NCBI GenBank assembly: GCA_030035585.1
Contig: CM057482.1
Coordinates: forward strand, 7,551,001 to 7,615,000
Length of the DNA stretch: 64,000 nt
Reading direction: 5' to 3'
DNA from: Dugong dugon
Taxonomy: Eukaryota > Chordata > Mammalia > Sirenia > Dugongidae
Shown: piece after piece, positions 11,016 through 22,860 of the stretch
How the letters are laid out: every line of letters starts with the position of its first letter
Numbering within the stretch: the stretch's first letter is position 1
Notes under the pieces: generated by a model
What the model saw: the letters and a program-made list of their open reading frames with translations, nothing else
Told to the model about the DNA's origin: nothing
Databases searched by the model: none
Made by a program: the position numbers and the translations under genes

Positions 11016-11872
11016 TTTTAAAGACTTTCAGCTAAAACCCTCCCCAGGTGGAGTAACTGCTTCCTCTGTCTGGTGCATCCCCCGGCACCTATTCTACCAG
11101 TTATCACATTACGTTTAATGGCTGTGTGAAATCATTCTAAGGTGCACATTTTTCTCTCTCTCTTTTTTTGTTAACATTTCTGAAATCAGGATGCATCCTA
11201 GAATTGCTGATCAAAGTTTAGTAGGCAAGTTGTGTTGTTTGTTTATTCCTAAGTGGTACGCAACATAATGGTATGGCCTACAATGGAAGGTGAGTTAGAC
11301 TCCATGGAAGATGGTGCCTGTTGCTGGTCCTGTCTACCCCGCTGAGAGAGCAGAGGGCCGCCAAAGCAGGGCTCAGTTGGTGGATGAAAGAACAGCTCCT
11401 CTCTGTTGTCTAGTGAAAAAAGGAGAAACCTGGAAGGTTACAGATACTGAGTCACACTCTGAGAGCTAGAGAGAGTCTCCAAAAGCACCACTCCATATCC
11501 GAGTAGAAGAGGCTAAGGCCCTAAGAGCAGAAGAGCACAAGGTCACAGAGAAGAGTCTGTTCTTGGCAGAGGCAGACCAGACCCAGGTCTCCTGACCTGC
11601 CCCCGGCTCAGGACTCTTGCTGCCCTCTGCGCTCTCCAGCCGGATTCGTCTTACAAGAAGCCAAACCACAAGAAACTCAAAGCCAGAGGCAACCAGTGAG
11701 GAATATCCTGTTTACATGTCTGTTGTTTAAGTAGAATCTTTTGTTCTAATAAAAATCTCTTGCCTCCAACAAAGGTAATCGTGCCAATGAATGCACTGTT
11801 TCCTCCAAGAATAGGTTGGGTTGCACTCATTTACAGTGACCCAGGTTTACCAAAACTGAACTGAACCAGGTA
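11016..11872. other. Unique sequence
   Basis: No repeat or gene feature is recognised. Confidence 0.5.
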
Positions 11873-12062
11873 CCATTGAGTTGATTCCGACTCATGGCAT
11901 CCCCGTGTGTTACAGAGTAGAACTACTGCACAGAGTTTTCTTGGCTGTAATCTTTAGAAGCAGATTGCCAGGTCTTTCTTTTGTGGCGCCGCTGGGTGGA
12001 TCTGAACCGCCAACGTTTAGGTTTGTGGTCAAGCTCAAACCATTTGTACCTCCCAGGGACCT
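11873..12062 (-). mobile_element. AfroSINE
   Basis: Antisense: 'gaaccaggtaccattgagttg', 'ttttcttggctgtaatcttta', 'gcgccgctgggtggatctgaacc', ending 'cctcccagggacctcc'. Confidence 0.88.
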
Positions 12063-13476
12063 CCACTCCTAGTTAAGACTTGACATCTCTCAACCCAACC
12101 TTCCTTGAGCCAAGAACGGATAATTCCTGACCTACCAAAGATGACCATTTACCCACGGATTTGCAAATAGTTCTTTTCCTTTTTCCCTCCGTGGGACTCA
12201 GCAGTGTTCGCACTCTAAGAAATATACAAGGATACATGGAATCTTTGCGCTTAAGGAAATGTGATTGTCAAACAGGCCTTCTCTCCGGTCTAGGCTGGAC
12301 AAAGAGAGAAGGCATTTAGGGTACTTCTGCGGTGCCTTTCATCAGAACGCTGCCTGCCAGCATTCTCCCTAAAAATAGCTGTCACGGCAGTGGCGTCCTC
12401 ACTCTGGCAAACAGACCGCTCTACACCGAGATCCTTTTTAGCTGGTTCTTAAGTTACAGGAATTTTAACTAAATTAGAAAGTTAGCCACTTTGTTCCTTG
12501 TAGAACAAAAGCTTTTAAAGCCAGAGCTCCTGAAACAGACAGGTTCAGCTCAGTCTGGGAAACATTAGAAAATACTGCCTTCGCTTCGGGGCATAAAAAA
12601 ATGTTGAAGCTTGAGGAGGTTTAGAACAAATGGAACCTCCTACTTTTTAATGCTTGGGTAGTCAATTTCTTCACACGGCTATTGCCTTCACCGGGTGCCT
12701 TTCTGCTAACGTTTTATCAGCACTGGACCACAGAATGTTAAATACTGTCCTGTATACAAAGGTAAAGTTTCCTTAAAAACTCATTCTAGTCTTTCAAAGC
12801 ACAGCTCCACATTCTGAAGTCTCTTATTTTTCCAAGTAGAAGGCTTTAATGAGTCTAGAACAGACAGTAGGAATTCCAAGTAAATAAACAATTCAAAATC
12901 TGCTCAGCCAGACAGGAAAATCATTTCCACAGTATCCGTTTTAAATCTCTCATCTTATTTTTTAGGCTTCTCTTCTTAGCTTTTAATAGAGTCTCTGATT
13001 TTCAAAAATCTAGCATCAGCTGTTGGGCAGTTTTAAAGACAAAGTCTGTTTGAATCTTTTGGTATGCTTTCTTGTTTATTTTACATTTTTAGGATACTTC
13101 CACTTGTATTATCTCACTTCAGCTTCCTATACAATACAGACTGGCTGGTGTGCCTAACAGTCCTTGTGGACAGGGAACACCTTCCTGTGCCCACAATTGA
13201 TATCCCTAAACAACATTTAGCTACCTGCAGGCTTTCTTCCCATCATGATACTGCCTTGCTCAAAAGGCATCATTTCACTTCTACCAATAAAAACAATTTT
13301 GAAAAATATACATGTAAATCATATATACATATACATATATTTATATATATTCATGTCATACTGTGCAAATACATTAACATAATATGAAACATTAACAAAA
13401 ATAGACATTAGAAAGAGAGGATTAAAAAACCTGAGTAGAAATGTTAGGATTTTGCTGCATCCTAATGGACTGTCTA
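12063..13476. other. Unique sequence, repeat-poor
   Basis: A 1.4-kb stretch with no obvious transposon. It contains a perfect MEF2-type site, ctaaaaatag, near 12371, but one motif proves nothing. An AT-rich tract lies at 13310-13360. The rest could hold conserved non-coding sequence, which only cross-species alignment can show. Confidence 0.45.
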
Positions 13477-13702
13477 GAGTCCCTGGGTGGTGCAAACGGT
13501 TAATGTCCTCGGCTGCTAACTGAAAGGCTGGAGGTTCGAGTTCACCCAGAAGAGCTTCAGGAGAAAGGCCTGCGATCTACTTCCAAAAAATCAGCCATTG
13601 AAAACCCTATGGAGCACACTTCCACTCTGACACACAATGGGTCGCCATGAGTAGGAATCAACTCAACGGGCAACTGGTGTGTGTATGTGTGTGTGTGTTT
13701 TA
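13477..13702 (+). mobile_element. AfroSINE with a (GT)n tail
   Basis: Sense copy: 'gagtccctgggtggtgcaaac', 'ggaggttcgagttcaccc', 'gatctacttccaaaaaatcagcc', then a tail that has turned into gtgtgtatgtgtgtgtgtg, a microsatellite seeded by the SINE end. Confidence 0.9.
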
Positions 13703-14039
13703 TGAAACACCTGTGTGCCTGACGTCCTGGGTAAAAATCGGAACAGCTCTAGGTGAATTGTCTTAGAAGTCTAAAGCATCATCTTCCATCAGATCTTTTA
13801 TTTAAAATATTGACTCCTTATTAGCCATTTATCAGTCTCATTAACACACCCAAAATCTGTCTCACACAGGAATAATCTACTGAATGCACAATATGGCTGT
13901 GGAAAAAAACGAAAGGGGTAGAATTGGGAGAAAAAAAGACTCTTGACCAGTTCGGAGAATGGAGTTCCTATTACTGAGATAAGAAAGACTTGGGGACAAG
14001 CCAGCTTGGGGTGATAAATTAAAATATCTAGTTACAGTC

Positions 14040-14493
14040 TTGGACAGAGCAAAAGAAAAATGTAGAACAAAATTCAGATTCAGAAAACAAAGACCAGATT
14101 GCTGGTCTTACAGAGACTAGAGGAATCCCCAAGACTACGGCGACCGGACACCTTGCTAACTTAGAACTGAAGCCACTCCCAAAGTCCACCTCTCAGCTGA
14201 AGATTAGACAGGCCTATGAAACAAACAATAACACACATGAGAAATGTGCTTCTTAGTTCAGTCAAGTATACGAGACCAAATGGGCAAGACCTGCCCAAAA
14301 GCAAGGATGAGAAGGCAGGAAGGGACAGGAAAACTGGACAAATGGGCACAGGGAACCCAGGGTGGAAAGGAGGAGAGTGCTGACACATTGCGGGGATTTC
14401 AATCAATGTCACAAAACAATTTGTGTATAGATTTGTGATAGAGAAACTAATTTGTGCTGTAAACTTTCATCTAAAGCACAATAAAATTTAAAA
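14040..14493 (+). mobile_element. L1 3' end (afrotherian-type 3' UTR)
   Basis: Matches four other copies in the window: 'ggacagagcaaaagaaaaatgtag', 'gaccagattgctgg', 'gagaaggcaggaagggacagg', 'caatcaatgtcacaaaacaat', ending 'taaagcacaataaaattt'. The open frames inside are antisense shadows. 5'-truncated retroposed copy. Confidence 0.75.
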
Positions 14494-14929
14494 AAGAGTT
14501 GCCAGGAAGAAAGATTATAACATTCTTTTAGCAGGAACAATCTGCCCAGGATAACACCACCAGTGCCACATGCTACCGATGGCATTACCCCTGGACAGCA
14601 GAGAAGGCACTGTGAGTGAATTCAAATGTTCCCACAAGCTCTAGATTCAAAAACACAAGGCAAGAACATCCTATTGGCCAAATTGCACTGCTGTGGCTGC
14701 CAGTGTTGCTAAAGTGAGGATCTAGCCCTTCAGCTTCCATAGTGGGAGGTGAGGGCATGATCTCTCACAAGCTTTACGTGCAATGAAGAATTTCTCCAAA
14801 ACTAGGAAGCAAGTTTGGAAGGTAGGCCACCAAAGAAATGACAAGGTCCTCTATACCAGTCATGACTATAACACCTTTTTAAAATTCTTATTAGATTCCA
14901 ATTAAATTTTTTTTAAAAAATCTAGTCAT

Positions 14930-15000
14930 AGACATGTCAGTTTTGAGATGTCTATTCAATATCTGTATGAGGATGTTGATCAGGTGTTCTGTAGGTTTCT
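14930..15000 (-). mobile_element. L2 fragment, antisense
   Basis: 'gacatgtcagttttgagatgtctattcaatatctg' matches the antisense interior of L2. Short and diverged. Confidence 0.45.
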
Positions 15001-15299
15001 ATAATGATCAAAAATCCCATAAAGTACAAGACACTATTATACTTTCAAAGGACATATATATATAAGCATTCATAATACGAACTTAAAAATAGAAATATGT
15101 CTACCTTTGTGAGGTTTTCTAACATTAACTATAAGTCATTAGAAACTGTAAGCCCTGAAAGTTATTTAGAACATTCCTCAACTTAGACACAGAAACATAG
15201 AAGTATGTAAAGAATGTGGTAAACAACCTTTAAGTTAAGTTGGCTTTGGTATGACATGCTGTGATAAAAGAAGACACAATACGGTTAATATTTGGAAAC

Positions 15300-15402
15300 T
15301 ATTCTTGAGCATGGCACAGGACCGGGCAGTGTTTTGTTCTGTGGTGCATAGGGTCACTATGAGTCAGAATCGACTTGACAGCACCTAACAACAACAACAG
15401 TC
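15300..15402 (+). mobile_element. 3' tail of an RTE LINE or tRNA-Gly SINE
   Basis: 'ggcacaggaccgggcagtg', 'tatgagtcagaatcgacttgac' and a (caa)n tail match the sense 3' end shared by the RTE copies and the tRNA-Gly SINEs. Strongly 5'-truncated. Confidence 0.75.
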
Positions 15403-15960
15403 CTTGAGACATAAGTCTAAACAACCTCCCTAATCTCTAACCTTGAAGAAAAAATGTGACATTTGGCTAATCTCTGACCCTGGGAAAAAAGACATTACAT
15501 ACTAGTCTTCCATGTCATATGGCCTTTATTGTGTGAGGCCAAGATGACAAATTCATATATAAACCCTGGATTTCTGCTCACTCTCTGAGAGAAGGCAGAG
15601 GCAAGAGCATCTTTCTCTAGTCTCTTACTCTCTCAGAAGACCAAGAGACTGCTGAGATTCTGCCCACTGCCACCAACCTCAGGCCTTCCCTATGGGGGAC
15701 CTCCACCAAGTTGGAGCCTTGGGTAAGCCTCCCTTCTGAGACCTCTCATTAAAAGTAAAAGCCTGAAGTCTAAATATTTGGATTATAACTACTTAACTAA
15801 CATTGTAATTGTAATTGTTATTTCTGATTCTCTGGTTCAGAACGAACATTGTGAGGTCTTACTTGCATGCTTTGCCATGCAATAAACTGAACAAGTTTAT
15901 GCTTGATAAACCTGAGTATCTCTCTATCAGTTTTCTAAGATAAAATCTTACTTGTCACCA
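15403..15960 (+). mobile_element. Candidate solo LTR
   Basis: The order of signals fits an LTR: a TATA-like 'catatataaaccctgg' at about 15557, a CT-rich stretch with 'ctctcttactctctcag', then a polyadenylation signal 'gcaataaactgaac' at about 15880 and a T-rich end before 'cttgtca'. No target duplication was found and I cannot name the family, so an old host sequence remains possible. Confidence 0.4.
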
Positions 15961-16059
15961 GGGAATTGGATATGGTATGCTTTACACCATAAAGCTGGGA
16001 ACAAGACTGGGGCTCAAGGGAGAGGTGTGGCCTGAAAACATAAATTTGGGGATGATTTC

Positions 16060-16335
16060 TCATCTTTCAAGGGCCAATTCAAATGCCACCTCGCCCATGA
16101 ACGCTTCCTCAGTTTTCTTAGCTGCACAGAACTTCTCCCTTCCCTGAAATTTATAATACTTTTTGTATATCTCCTTGAGCTTCTATCCCTTCCTCTCTTT
16201 TATCTCATTGTACTTACTTGTCTACCAAACTGTTGACTCTTTGAGGGCAAAGACTATGTCACTTTCATCTTTGCATTCTCTTGGCATCTGGCACTGTGCC
16301 TTGTCTATATTTGGTACTCAAAAATGGGATATCGG
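16060..16335 (+). mobile_element. L2 LINE 3' end
   Basis: Sense L2 landmarks: 'caattcaaatgccacctc', 'tttgagggcaaagactatgtc', 'tctggcactgtgcc', 'tttggtactcaa'. Confidence 0.75.
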
Positions 16336-16828
16336 TTTAATTTCTTAATCTCTTCTAACCACAACAGATTTCAGGACAATTCTTTGAAAGAATCAAATCC
16401 ACGGTGTTTGATGAATGAATGAATAATCCTTGGATTCACATTGGAAGGTCCGGACAGAATCGTCAGAATTAAGCAAAGTCTGGTGGCCTCCCAACCTGCC
16501 ACACCCAGTTGCCCAGTGTCCATTGGACTCCCAGAACTTCTCATCATGGTGGCCCACTTAGACCCACCTTCTCCAGCCCTGTGCATTACAGCCTTCCATT
16601 TCCTTTCTTCTCTGATCAAAATGTGCCAGCCCAGCCAGCTTTCACCTGGGGAGTCAGACTGTAAGCTCGCAGCAAGCCAATCAGAATGATTTATGCTGTT
16701 TTGATTATGGAGCCTACTGCCTTGATGTCTTGCCCCTCCTATGCCACAGAATTGCATTTTAATGAGGGTCTTGAAAGAGCCAATGCCTCAGAGCAGAAGT
16801 GATTTTAGGGCAAGGTATGGCACACCTG
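16336..16828. other. Unique sequence
   Basis: No repeat or gene feature is recognised. The antisense 128-residue open frame at 16371-16757 has no family resemblance. Confidence 0.5.
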
Positions 16829-17033
16829 GGAGTCTCTGGATGGTGCAAACAGTTAACATGCTTGGCTAATAACCGCAAGATGGACTGTTTAAGTCCACAC
16901 AGAGATGCCTCAGAAGAAAGGCCTGGCGATCTACTTCTAAAAATTCAGATACTGAAAACCCTACGGAGCACAGTTCTACTCTGACACACATGGGTTCACC
17001 ATAAGCTGGAATCAACTCAACGGCACCTGGTTT
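16829..17033 (+). mobile_element. AfroSINE
   Basis: Sense copy: 'gggagtctctggatggtgc', 'gatctacttctaaaaattcag', tail 'ctggaatcaactcaacggcacctgg'. Confidence 0.88.
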
Positions 17034-17224
17034 ATGCCTCATCTGGGGAGCTAGCTACCTGCCAGACCCTTTTACTGTATCCAGTCTGGACAGAAGTCCT
17101 GAGAAATTATTACAAGGAAGTAGGTTGTGGGGGACACGAAAAGTCAGCTCTGCCCTAAGAGGCTGCTGTCCTGGCCGAAGGGCCCTGGCACCGGCTGGGA
17201 TACCAGCCAGCCCTGCAATCCTCA

Positions 17225-17545
17225 GCAAGCCCCTAGCTCCCTGGGCCTAAGTCTTACATATGAAAAATAAGACTACTGAGCTGAACTTCGCAGATTGCTT
17301 CTAGTTCTATTATTCAATCAAAAACAAAATTTGATTTATCAAAATTTCAAAATCTCTCTGCTCATTTATCAAGCTATTCTTATTGTTACATCCTATAACA
17401 TTTTGTGTAATACTGTTGCAAAGCTCGATGTCGTCATGTGCAAAATGGCGATGATAATGTTACTGCTACCTGCCTCCCAGGGTTGTTGTGAGGATTCCGC
17501 TAGAAAGCCCTTTGTAGATTCTGATGTGTGGTACTAAATTCAGTT
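17225..17545 (+). mobile_element. MIR fragments
   Basis: 'ctagctccctgggcctaagtc' and, further on, 'aaaatggcgatgataatgttactgc' with 'gggttgttgtgaggatt' are diverged MIR core and 3' pieces in the sense direction. Confidence 0.55.
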
Positions 17546-17644
17546 ATTATTTTATTATTGAAGAGTCTCTTCCTCCTTTTCTCCCCAGGTAGGAAGTGAA
17601 AGATTACTACCAATTCCAGGTTCTTTGCTTCCTTGAAACTCTTT

Positions 17645-18225
17645 GCTTTGACAGATTTACTGGCCTAAAGGAGATTGGAGAAACCTCGAGAGTATGGCCC
17701 CCAGACACCCTTTTAGCTCAGTGGTGAAGTTACCTCCGAGGTTTACTGTTCAGCCTGGGAGTGCATAGCCCCGTGAAACCAAATGAGACTAACGAGGTAC
17801 AGGAGTCCAGTGACAAGGGCCGGAAGGCAGAAGGGGACAAGGAAGCTGGTGATAGGGAACACAAGGTTGAGTAGGGATATTGTTGATGTGTTGTGGGATT
17901 GTTAACCATTGTCATAAGGCAACATCTGTAGTAACTGTTAAATGAGAAACTATTTTGTTCTGTAAGCCTTCATCTTAAGTAAGAATAACAGCACAACTGG
18001 AAGAGCGTAGTCAGTGTCACTGAACCGTGTATGTAGAAATTTTTGAAACGGTGTATCTTTGGCTAAGTGTATTTTCACCAAAAAAAAAAAAAAGTTGAGA
18101 ATTTAGAGGGTTAATATGTTGTGGGGTTGTTAACCAATGTCATAAAGCAACATGTGTACTACTGTTTCATGAGAAACTATTTGTTCTGTAAGCCTTCACC
18201 TGAAGTACAATAAAATAAAAAAAAC
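17645..18225 (+). mobile_element. L1 3' end with duplicated tail
   Basis: Same 3' UTR as at 14040 and 36139, but the end occurs twice. The first end (17880-17990) stops at 'aagtaagaataacagcac'. An A-rich linker follows near 18070-18092, then a second 'gggttaatatgttgtggggttg' to 'gtacaataaaataaaa'. The copy at 49555-50470 has the same double end, so this is a subfamily feature, not a local accident. Confidence 0.75.
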
Positions 18226-19399
18226 TCTTTGCCTTGACTAAAAAGTAAGAGCAATCTAAGAAAGATTAACTTCTGCTAGCACTTGCTTGAAGCATCACAA
18301 ATTACAGGAATCTCAATGAAGGACCACAAAATTAACCCCTTGAAGAAGGAGTCTAGCAAATAATAGACTCTCCCCCATTACTTGACCCATGAAGGTTAAA
18401 TTGTAAAACAAAACAAAGCAACCCACCACAGTGTTCAAGACTGCATTGTAATCAGTCAACGGCTCTGAGGCCTGAATCAAGATGGTTGCAGATGATTTAA
18501 CAAAACAAAATGCGGTGGACTTGGCATCCTAAGGCAGCCATGTCAATCAGGCATCACATAAAAACCCATGCAGGGAAGAAATCAGTGCTCACAAATGGAA
18601 AAAAAAACTTCCGATATTCAATCTACAGAGAGTTGTTGGCCTGCCTTTTTTAAAAATTCTTCCTTGAAAGAGTTTTAAAAACTCTTATGCCAAACTCAAA
18701 ATTCAAGCTTAAATGCCAATTTATGCTTTCGTGGTTGGATTCGTTACTGCAGTACTATTAACTGCATATATTTCAGGAGTTCAGCCCTTGATAATTCAGT
18801 AGCTCGCATATGCTTCTGACTCATTTTAAGCAGGATGAGGGGGAGCGGTAACTGGGTTTAGTTAACGCCCGGCTACTTTAAAGAATAGGTTGAGCTCAGT
18901 CAAAAACAACTAAATGAGGCTTCTGTTTATAATCATGACAGAGGACCTGACAGCAGAGTAGCCTTCCTGCCATAAAAAGCTCTAAAGCAAGATAAAATAA
19001 AATGCAGGAGATGGACCCCACCGCCTTGCTGCCTTTCTGCTCAGTTACTTTCTAGACAACAAAGTAGGTAGGTGGTGCCCAAGCTGGGCTCTGAGGTTTT
19101 GATGAGTGGAAGAGACTGGAGTGCAGGACTAATGAAGTGGGTTGATGGTGGAGCAGGGTACCACAGGCGAGAGCTGCACAGAGAAGCTCCAGAAGCCCAT
19201 GTAAGGATCCCCTTACTCTTTTTAAAATTAAATTAAAATTTATATTGTATATTTATATTTTAATAAATTAAAAAATAAAATTTTAGAATACTAGCCTGTA
19301 CATGCCCAGGGCAATATTCCACAAGATACTGAGTAGCCATGAGCTAAATGGAGATTCCAGAAATCCTATGTGCTGTGAAACATAGGAATTTTGAACGTA
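18226..19399. other. Unique sequence
   Basis: No repeat family or exon is recognised. An AT-rich block lies at 19218-19285. Confidence 0.5.
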
Positions 19400-20092
19400 G
19401 TATAGAGACCTCGCTAGATACTCCCAGTGGTTCTATTGCGACTCTAACCCAGAGAAAGGTAAAATCCAGAGACAAAGAGACAATCCTAAAAGCAGCCAAA
19501 GAAAAAAAGACACATTACCTACAGGGAAACAACAATATCAATCACTTTTCACTTCCCAACAGAAATGGTGCAAACCAGAAAACAATGGAATGCTATCTGT
19601 AAAATGCTAAAATAAAACAAGCTGTCATCCTAGAATGCTATATCCAATGAAAATATCCTTCAAAATTGAAAGTGAAAGTAAAAATCAGAGACTTCCTCAC
19701 CAGGTCACCTACACTACGATAAATGTTAAAGAAAGTCTTCTAGCTTAATGGAAAATTATACCAGATGAAGACCTGGATGGAAAGGAAAAGAAATGTAAAT
19801 ATATGGGTAAATATAAAATAATTTTCCCTTCTTATTTAAAATATAATTGACTGTTGAAAAATAATAATACTGTATTGTGGGGTTTATAATAAATATAGAA
19901 GTAAAATTTGACAATAATACAAAGGATGGCATCAGGTAAATGGGAATATACTATTGTAACTTTCTTACATTATAAGTGAAGTGGTATAATATTAATTCAT
20001 GGTAGATTATGATATGTTAAAGATGTATATTGTAATCCACAGGCAACCACGAAAATAGTAAAACAAAGAAGGGCACAGACCAAACGCCAGTA

Positions 20093-20259
20093 AACCAAAA
20101 CACCAAACCCATTGCTGTCAAGTCAAATCTGACTCATGGTGACCCTATAGATCAGAGTAGAGCTGCCTCACAGAGTCTCCAAGGAGGGCCTAATGGATTC
20201 GAACTGCTGAGCTTTTGGTTAGTAGCCATAGCTCTTAACCACTATGCCACCAGGGTTTC
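20093..20259 (-). mobile_element. AfroSINE with perfect target duplication
   Basis: Antisense copy from 'aaaccaaaacaccaaacccattg' to 'ccactatgccaccagggttt'. A perfect 13-bp target duplication, ccaaacgccagta, lies at 20080-20092 and 20260-20272. It interrupts an old L1-like fragment. Confidence 0.93.
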
Positions 20260-20351
20260 CCAAACGCCAGTAGAAGAGGTGAAATGAAATACTAAAACAA
20301 AGTCAAGTAAGCCAAGAGTAGTTAGGAAAAGAGAACAAAAGAAATAAAAGA

Positions 20352-20400
20352 AAACAATCTATCTCTATCTACCTACCTACCTACTTACCTATCTATCTAG
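20352..20400. repeat. (CTAT/CTAC)n microsatellite
   Basis: Tetranucleotide run, atctatctctatctacc and so on, about 45 bp. Confidence 0.85.
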
Positions 20401-20780
20401 AAAACAAATAACAAGATGGTAGACTTAATGGAAAGTCCAGCCCCCAGTGGCTTCTTAGGTATATTTTATCAAACATTTAAAGAAGAAATAAATAATATCA
20501 AGCATGCACAAAGTCTTTTGGCACATAGAGAATGGAAATTTTTCAAAACCATTTTATGAGGCTATAATAACCCTGACTCCCAAAAATTCATGTTATGAGA
20601 AAGGTGCAGACCAACACGCCTTATGAACACATAGACAAAAATTCTTAATAAAATGTTGAGAAATCAAATCCAGACTTATATAAAAATGTTAATATATCAT
20701 GACTAACTGGGTTTTACACTAGGAATGCAAGGTTGGTTCAACTTTCAAAAATCAGTTATTACACAAACATAGTATAACTC

Positions 20781-21140
20781 TCCGTTTTTTTCAATTTTCT
20801 TGTCTCTAAGCAATGCTTTGTGGTTTTCATTTTGAGGTCTTGCACTTTTTTTGTTTAGATTTATTCCTAGTTATTTTTTGTTTTTGATGCTGCTGTAGAT
20901 TATATCGATTTTTTTATTCTAATTTTCCAATCGATCCTTGCAAGCATTTAGAAATACAATTGAGTTTTGTATATTGATTTTGTAACCATCAATCTTGCTG
21001 AATTCACTTATTCATTCTAGTATTTTTGTTCCTATAATATTTTCTGTGAAGACAATCATGTCATCTGCTAATAGCAACGGTTTTATTTCTTCTTTTCAGT
21101 TGAATGGCTCTTTTTATCCCTTACCTTTTGCACTGGAAAT
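20781..21140 (-). mobile_element. L1 ORF2 fragment, antisense
   Basis: 'tttttcaattttcttgtctctaag', 'gtttagatttattcctagttatttt' and 'aatcttgctgaattcacttattcattctagta' are the antisense of L1 ORF2. It directly abuts the sense L1 piece, so orientation flips at about 20780. Confidence 0.75.
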
Positions 21141-21384
21141 AAATAAAATAATTGAAAAAGCTGACAGTTAGGTTCCAAACTTATAGCTGTAGCTGGACCT
21201 GAACTTTAACTCACAGGTTCCTGGCAGGTGAAATATGCAATGAGATGTTACGTTTTTCTCACTGTCCTTAAGCAAATAGCATACCAATTCCTCAAAGAAA
21301 GGAAAGTTTTCCCTGCATTTAACCAGTAGTTTAACTTACTGTTCACAAATGTCTTTAATCCACAAATATGTTATCCAAATCTCA

Positions 21385-22860
21385 TTTTTTGGTATTGTCC
21401 TACAGGTCTCTGAGGCTCTGTTCACTTTTTGTTTTTCAATTTGTTTTCAATCTGTTGCTCAGATTGGATGATTTCTGTTAATCTATCATCAAGTTCACGG
21501 GGTCTTTCTTCTGTCTTTTTCATTCTGCTATTGATCTCATCCAGTGAGATATTTGGATATTGTATATTTCAGTTTTTAATTTCCCATTTGGTTCTTCTTT
21601 ATCTCTTTGATGAGACTTTCTCTCTTTCCATTAATTTAAAAAATGTTTGGCCTGATTTCTTAAAGCATGGTTATGATAACTGCTTTAAAGTCTCTGATAA
21701 TTCCCACATCTGTGTTATCTTAAGGGTATCATCTGCTGATTATCTTTCCCTTGATGTCCCTGATTCTTTGGATGTTGACTAAGTTTAGATTATATTCTGG
21801 ACATTTTAAATATTATGTTATGAGATTCTGGGTCTTATTTAACATCTACGGAGAATGTTGGTTTTTGTTTGTTTGTCTTAGTAGGCAAACAACTAGGTTA
21901 GGAGGTTCAGGTCACAAGTTCCAACATGCTTTCTATGGACTAATTAAGTTTTAAAATTTTTGCTGTGCTACTTAGATCAGTCCCACCTGTGTGCCAGACT
22001 AGCTGGTCTATAACCCCGGCAATGATCTACTCTGTAGCTCAGTCCTCAAAGTCTGTAGTATGCTGTTTAGGGGCAGATTCACACGTGCACAGATTGGAGA
22101 TGAACCCGGGAATTTATACACAACGTTATGGGATCACTTCCCTCCTCTCTGTGATTCCCCAACACTTCCTGTCTCTCTGGGGCCGCCCTTCTCTGTTGTA
22201 CACTTCCCACAATTGTGTCTGCATCCAGAGTCAAGCAGTAGGAGGACAGAGAGAGAAAAAAAATCAGTGGGGATTTCCCCACACTCTGGGACCACGGGCA
22301 CTCTGGCTAGAGAAGAGATCCCCCATCAGCGTTTTAGGCACCTATCCAGCCACCCTACTGCTGCTGTACTGCTGGCTACAGTGCTGCCCATGAGTGGGAC
22401 ATGGAAGGAGAGGAAAAGAACAGGACATTTCTCCCACTCTCTCTGACCTGTAGGGTCCTTTTCCGGCTCTTTGGACAAGAGAGAGAGACGTTTTCTTGGT
22501 CTTTCTCTCCACACCTGGTTGTGTACTTCTGGGTTGGAGGCTGCCTTCGAATCCAAAAAAAGCCGGTACTAGAAAAACAAAAAGAGAAACTCACTCATCA
22601 CCCGTTTGGTGGAACTTCAAATTCTGGTCTCATTTCCCAATCTGCCTCCTACTGTTTACTTTTCAGCATCTTCAGAGAGCTGCCTTGCGCATTCTGTCCA
22701 GGATTAGTAGTTGCTTTCAGTGGCAAAGACAGGGTGTGTGGGTTTACTCCAGCTTTCGTAGAACTGGAACTCTCAAATCTCATTGGTAAAACATATTTTT
22801 ATTTATCAAACTGTTGTAAAGCATGTTTACATGGAAATGCGTTATATATCAAATTGTAAC
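21385..22860 (-). mobile_element. Old L1/HAL1 5' region, antisense
   Basis: The run 'tttcccatttggttcttctttat', 'gcctgatttcttaaagcatgg', 'cacatctgtgttatcttaaggg' and 'tattctggacattttaaat' is the antisense of old L1 5' sequences. The stretch to about 22850 (aggttcaggtcacaagttcc and on) looks like the same element's 5' UTR. Several open frames above 100 residues inside it have no family resemblance. Confidence 0.55.

Larger units (their letters stand above)
19400..20780 (+). mobile_element. Old L1/HAL1-like fragments
   Basis: 'aatcctaaaagcagccaaagaaaaaaagacacattacctac' and 'ctagaatgctatatccaatgaaaatatccttcaaa' are typical of old L1/HAL1 internal sequence. After a SINE insertion and a microsatellite, 'tatatcatgactaactgggttttacactaggaatgcaagg' belongs to ORF2. 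No frame is intact. Confidence 0.65.

Noticed and set aside
22401-22859. 152-residue open frame
   Set aside because: It lies in the antisense of an old L1/HAL1 5' region and shows no protein family features.
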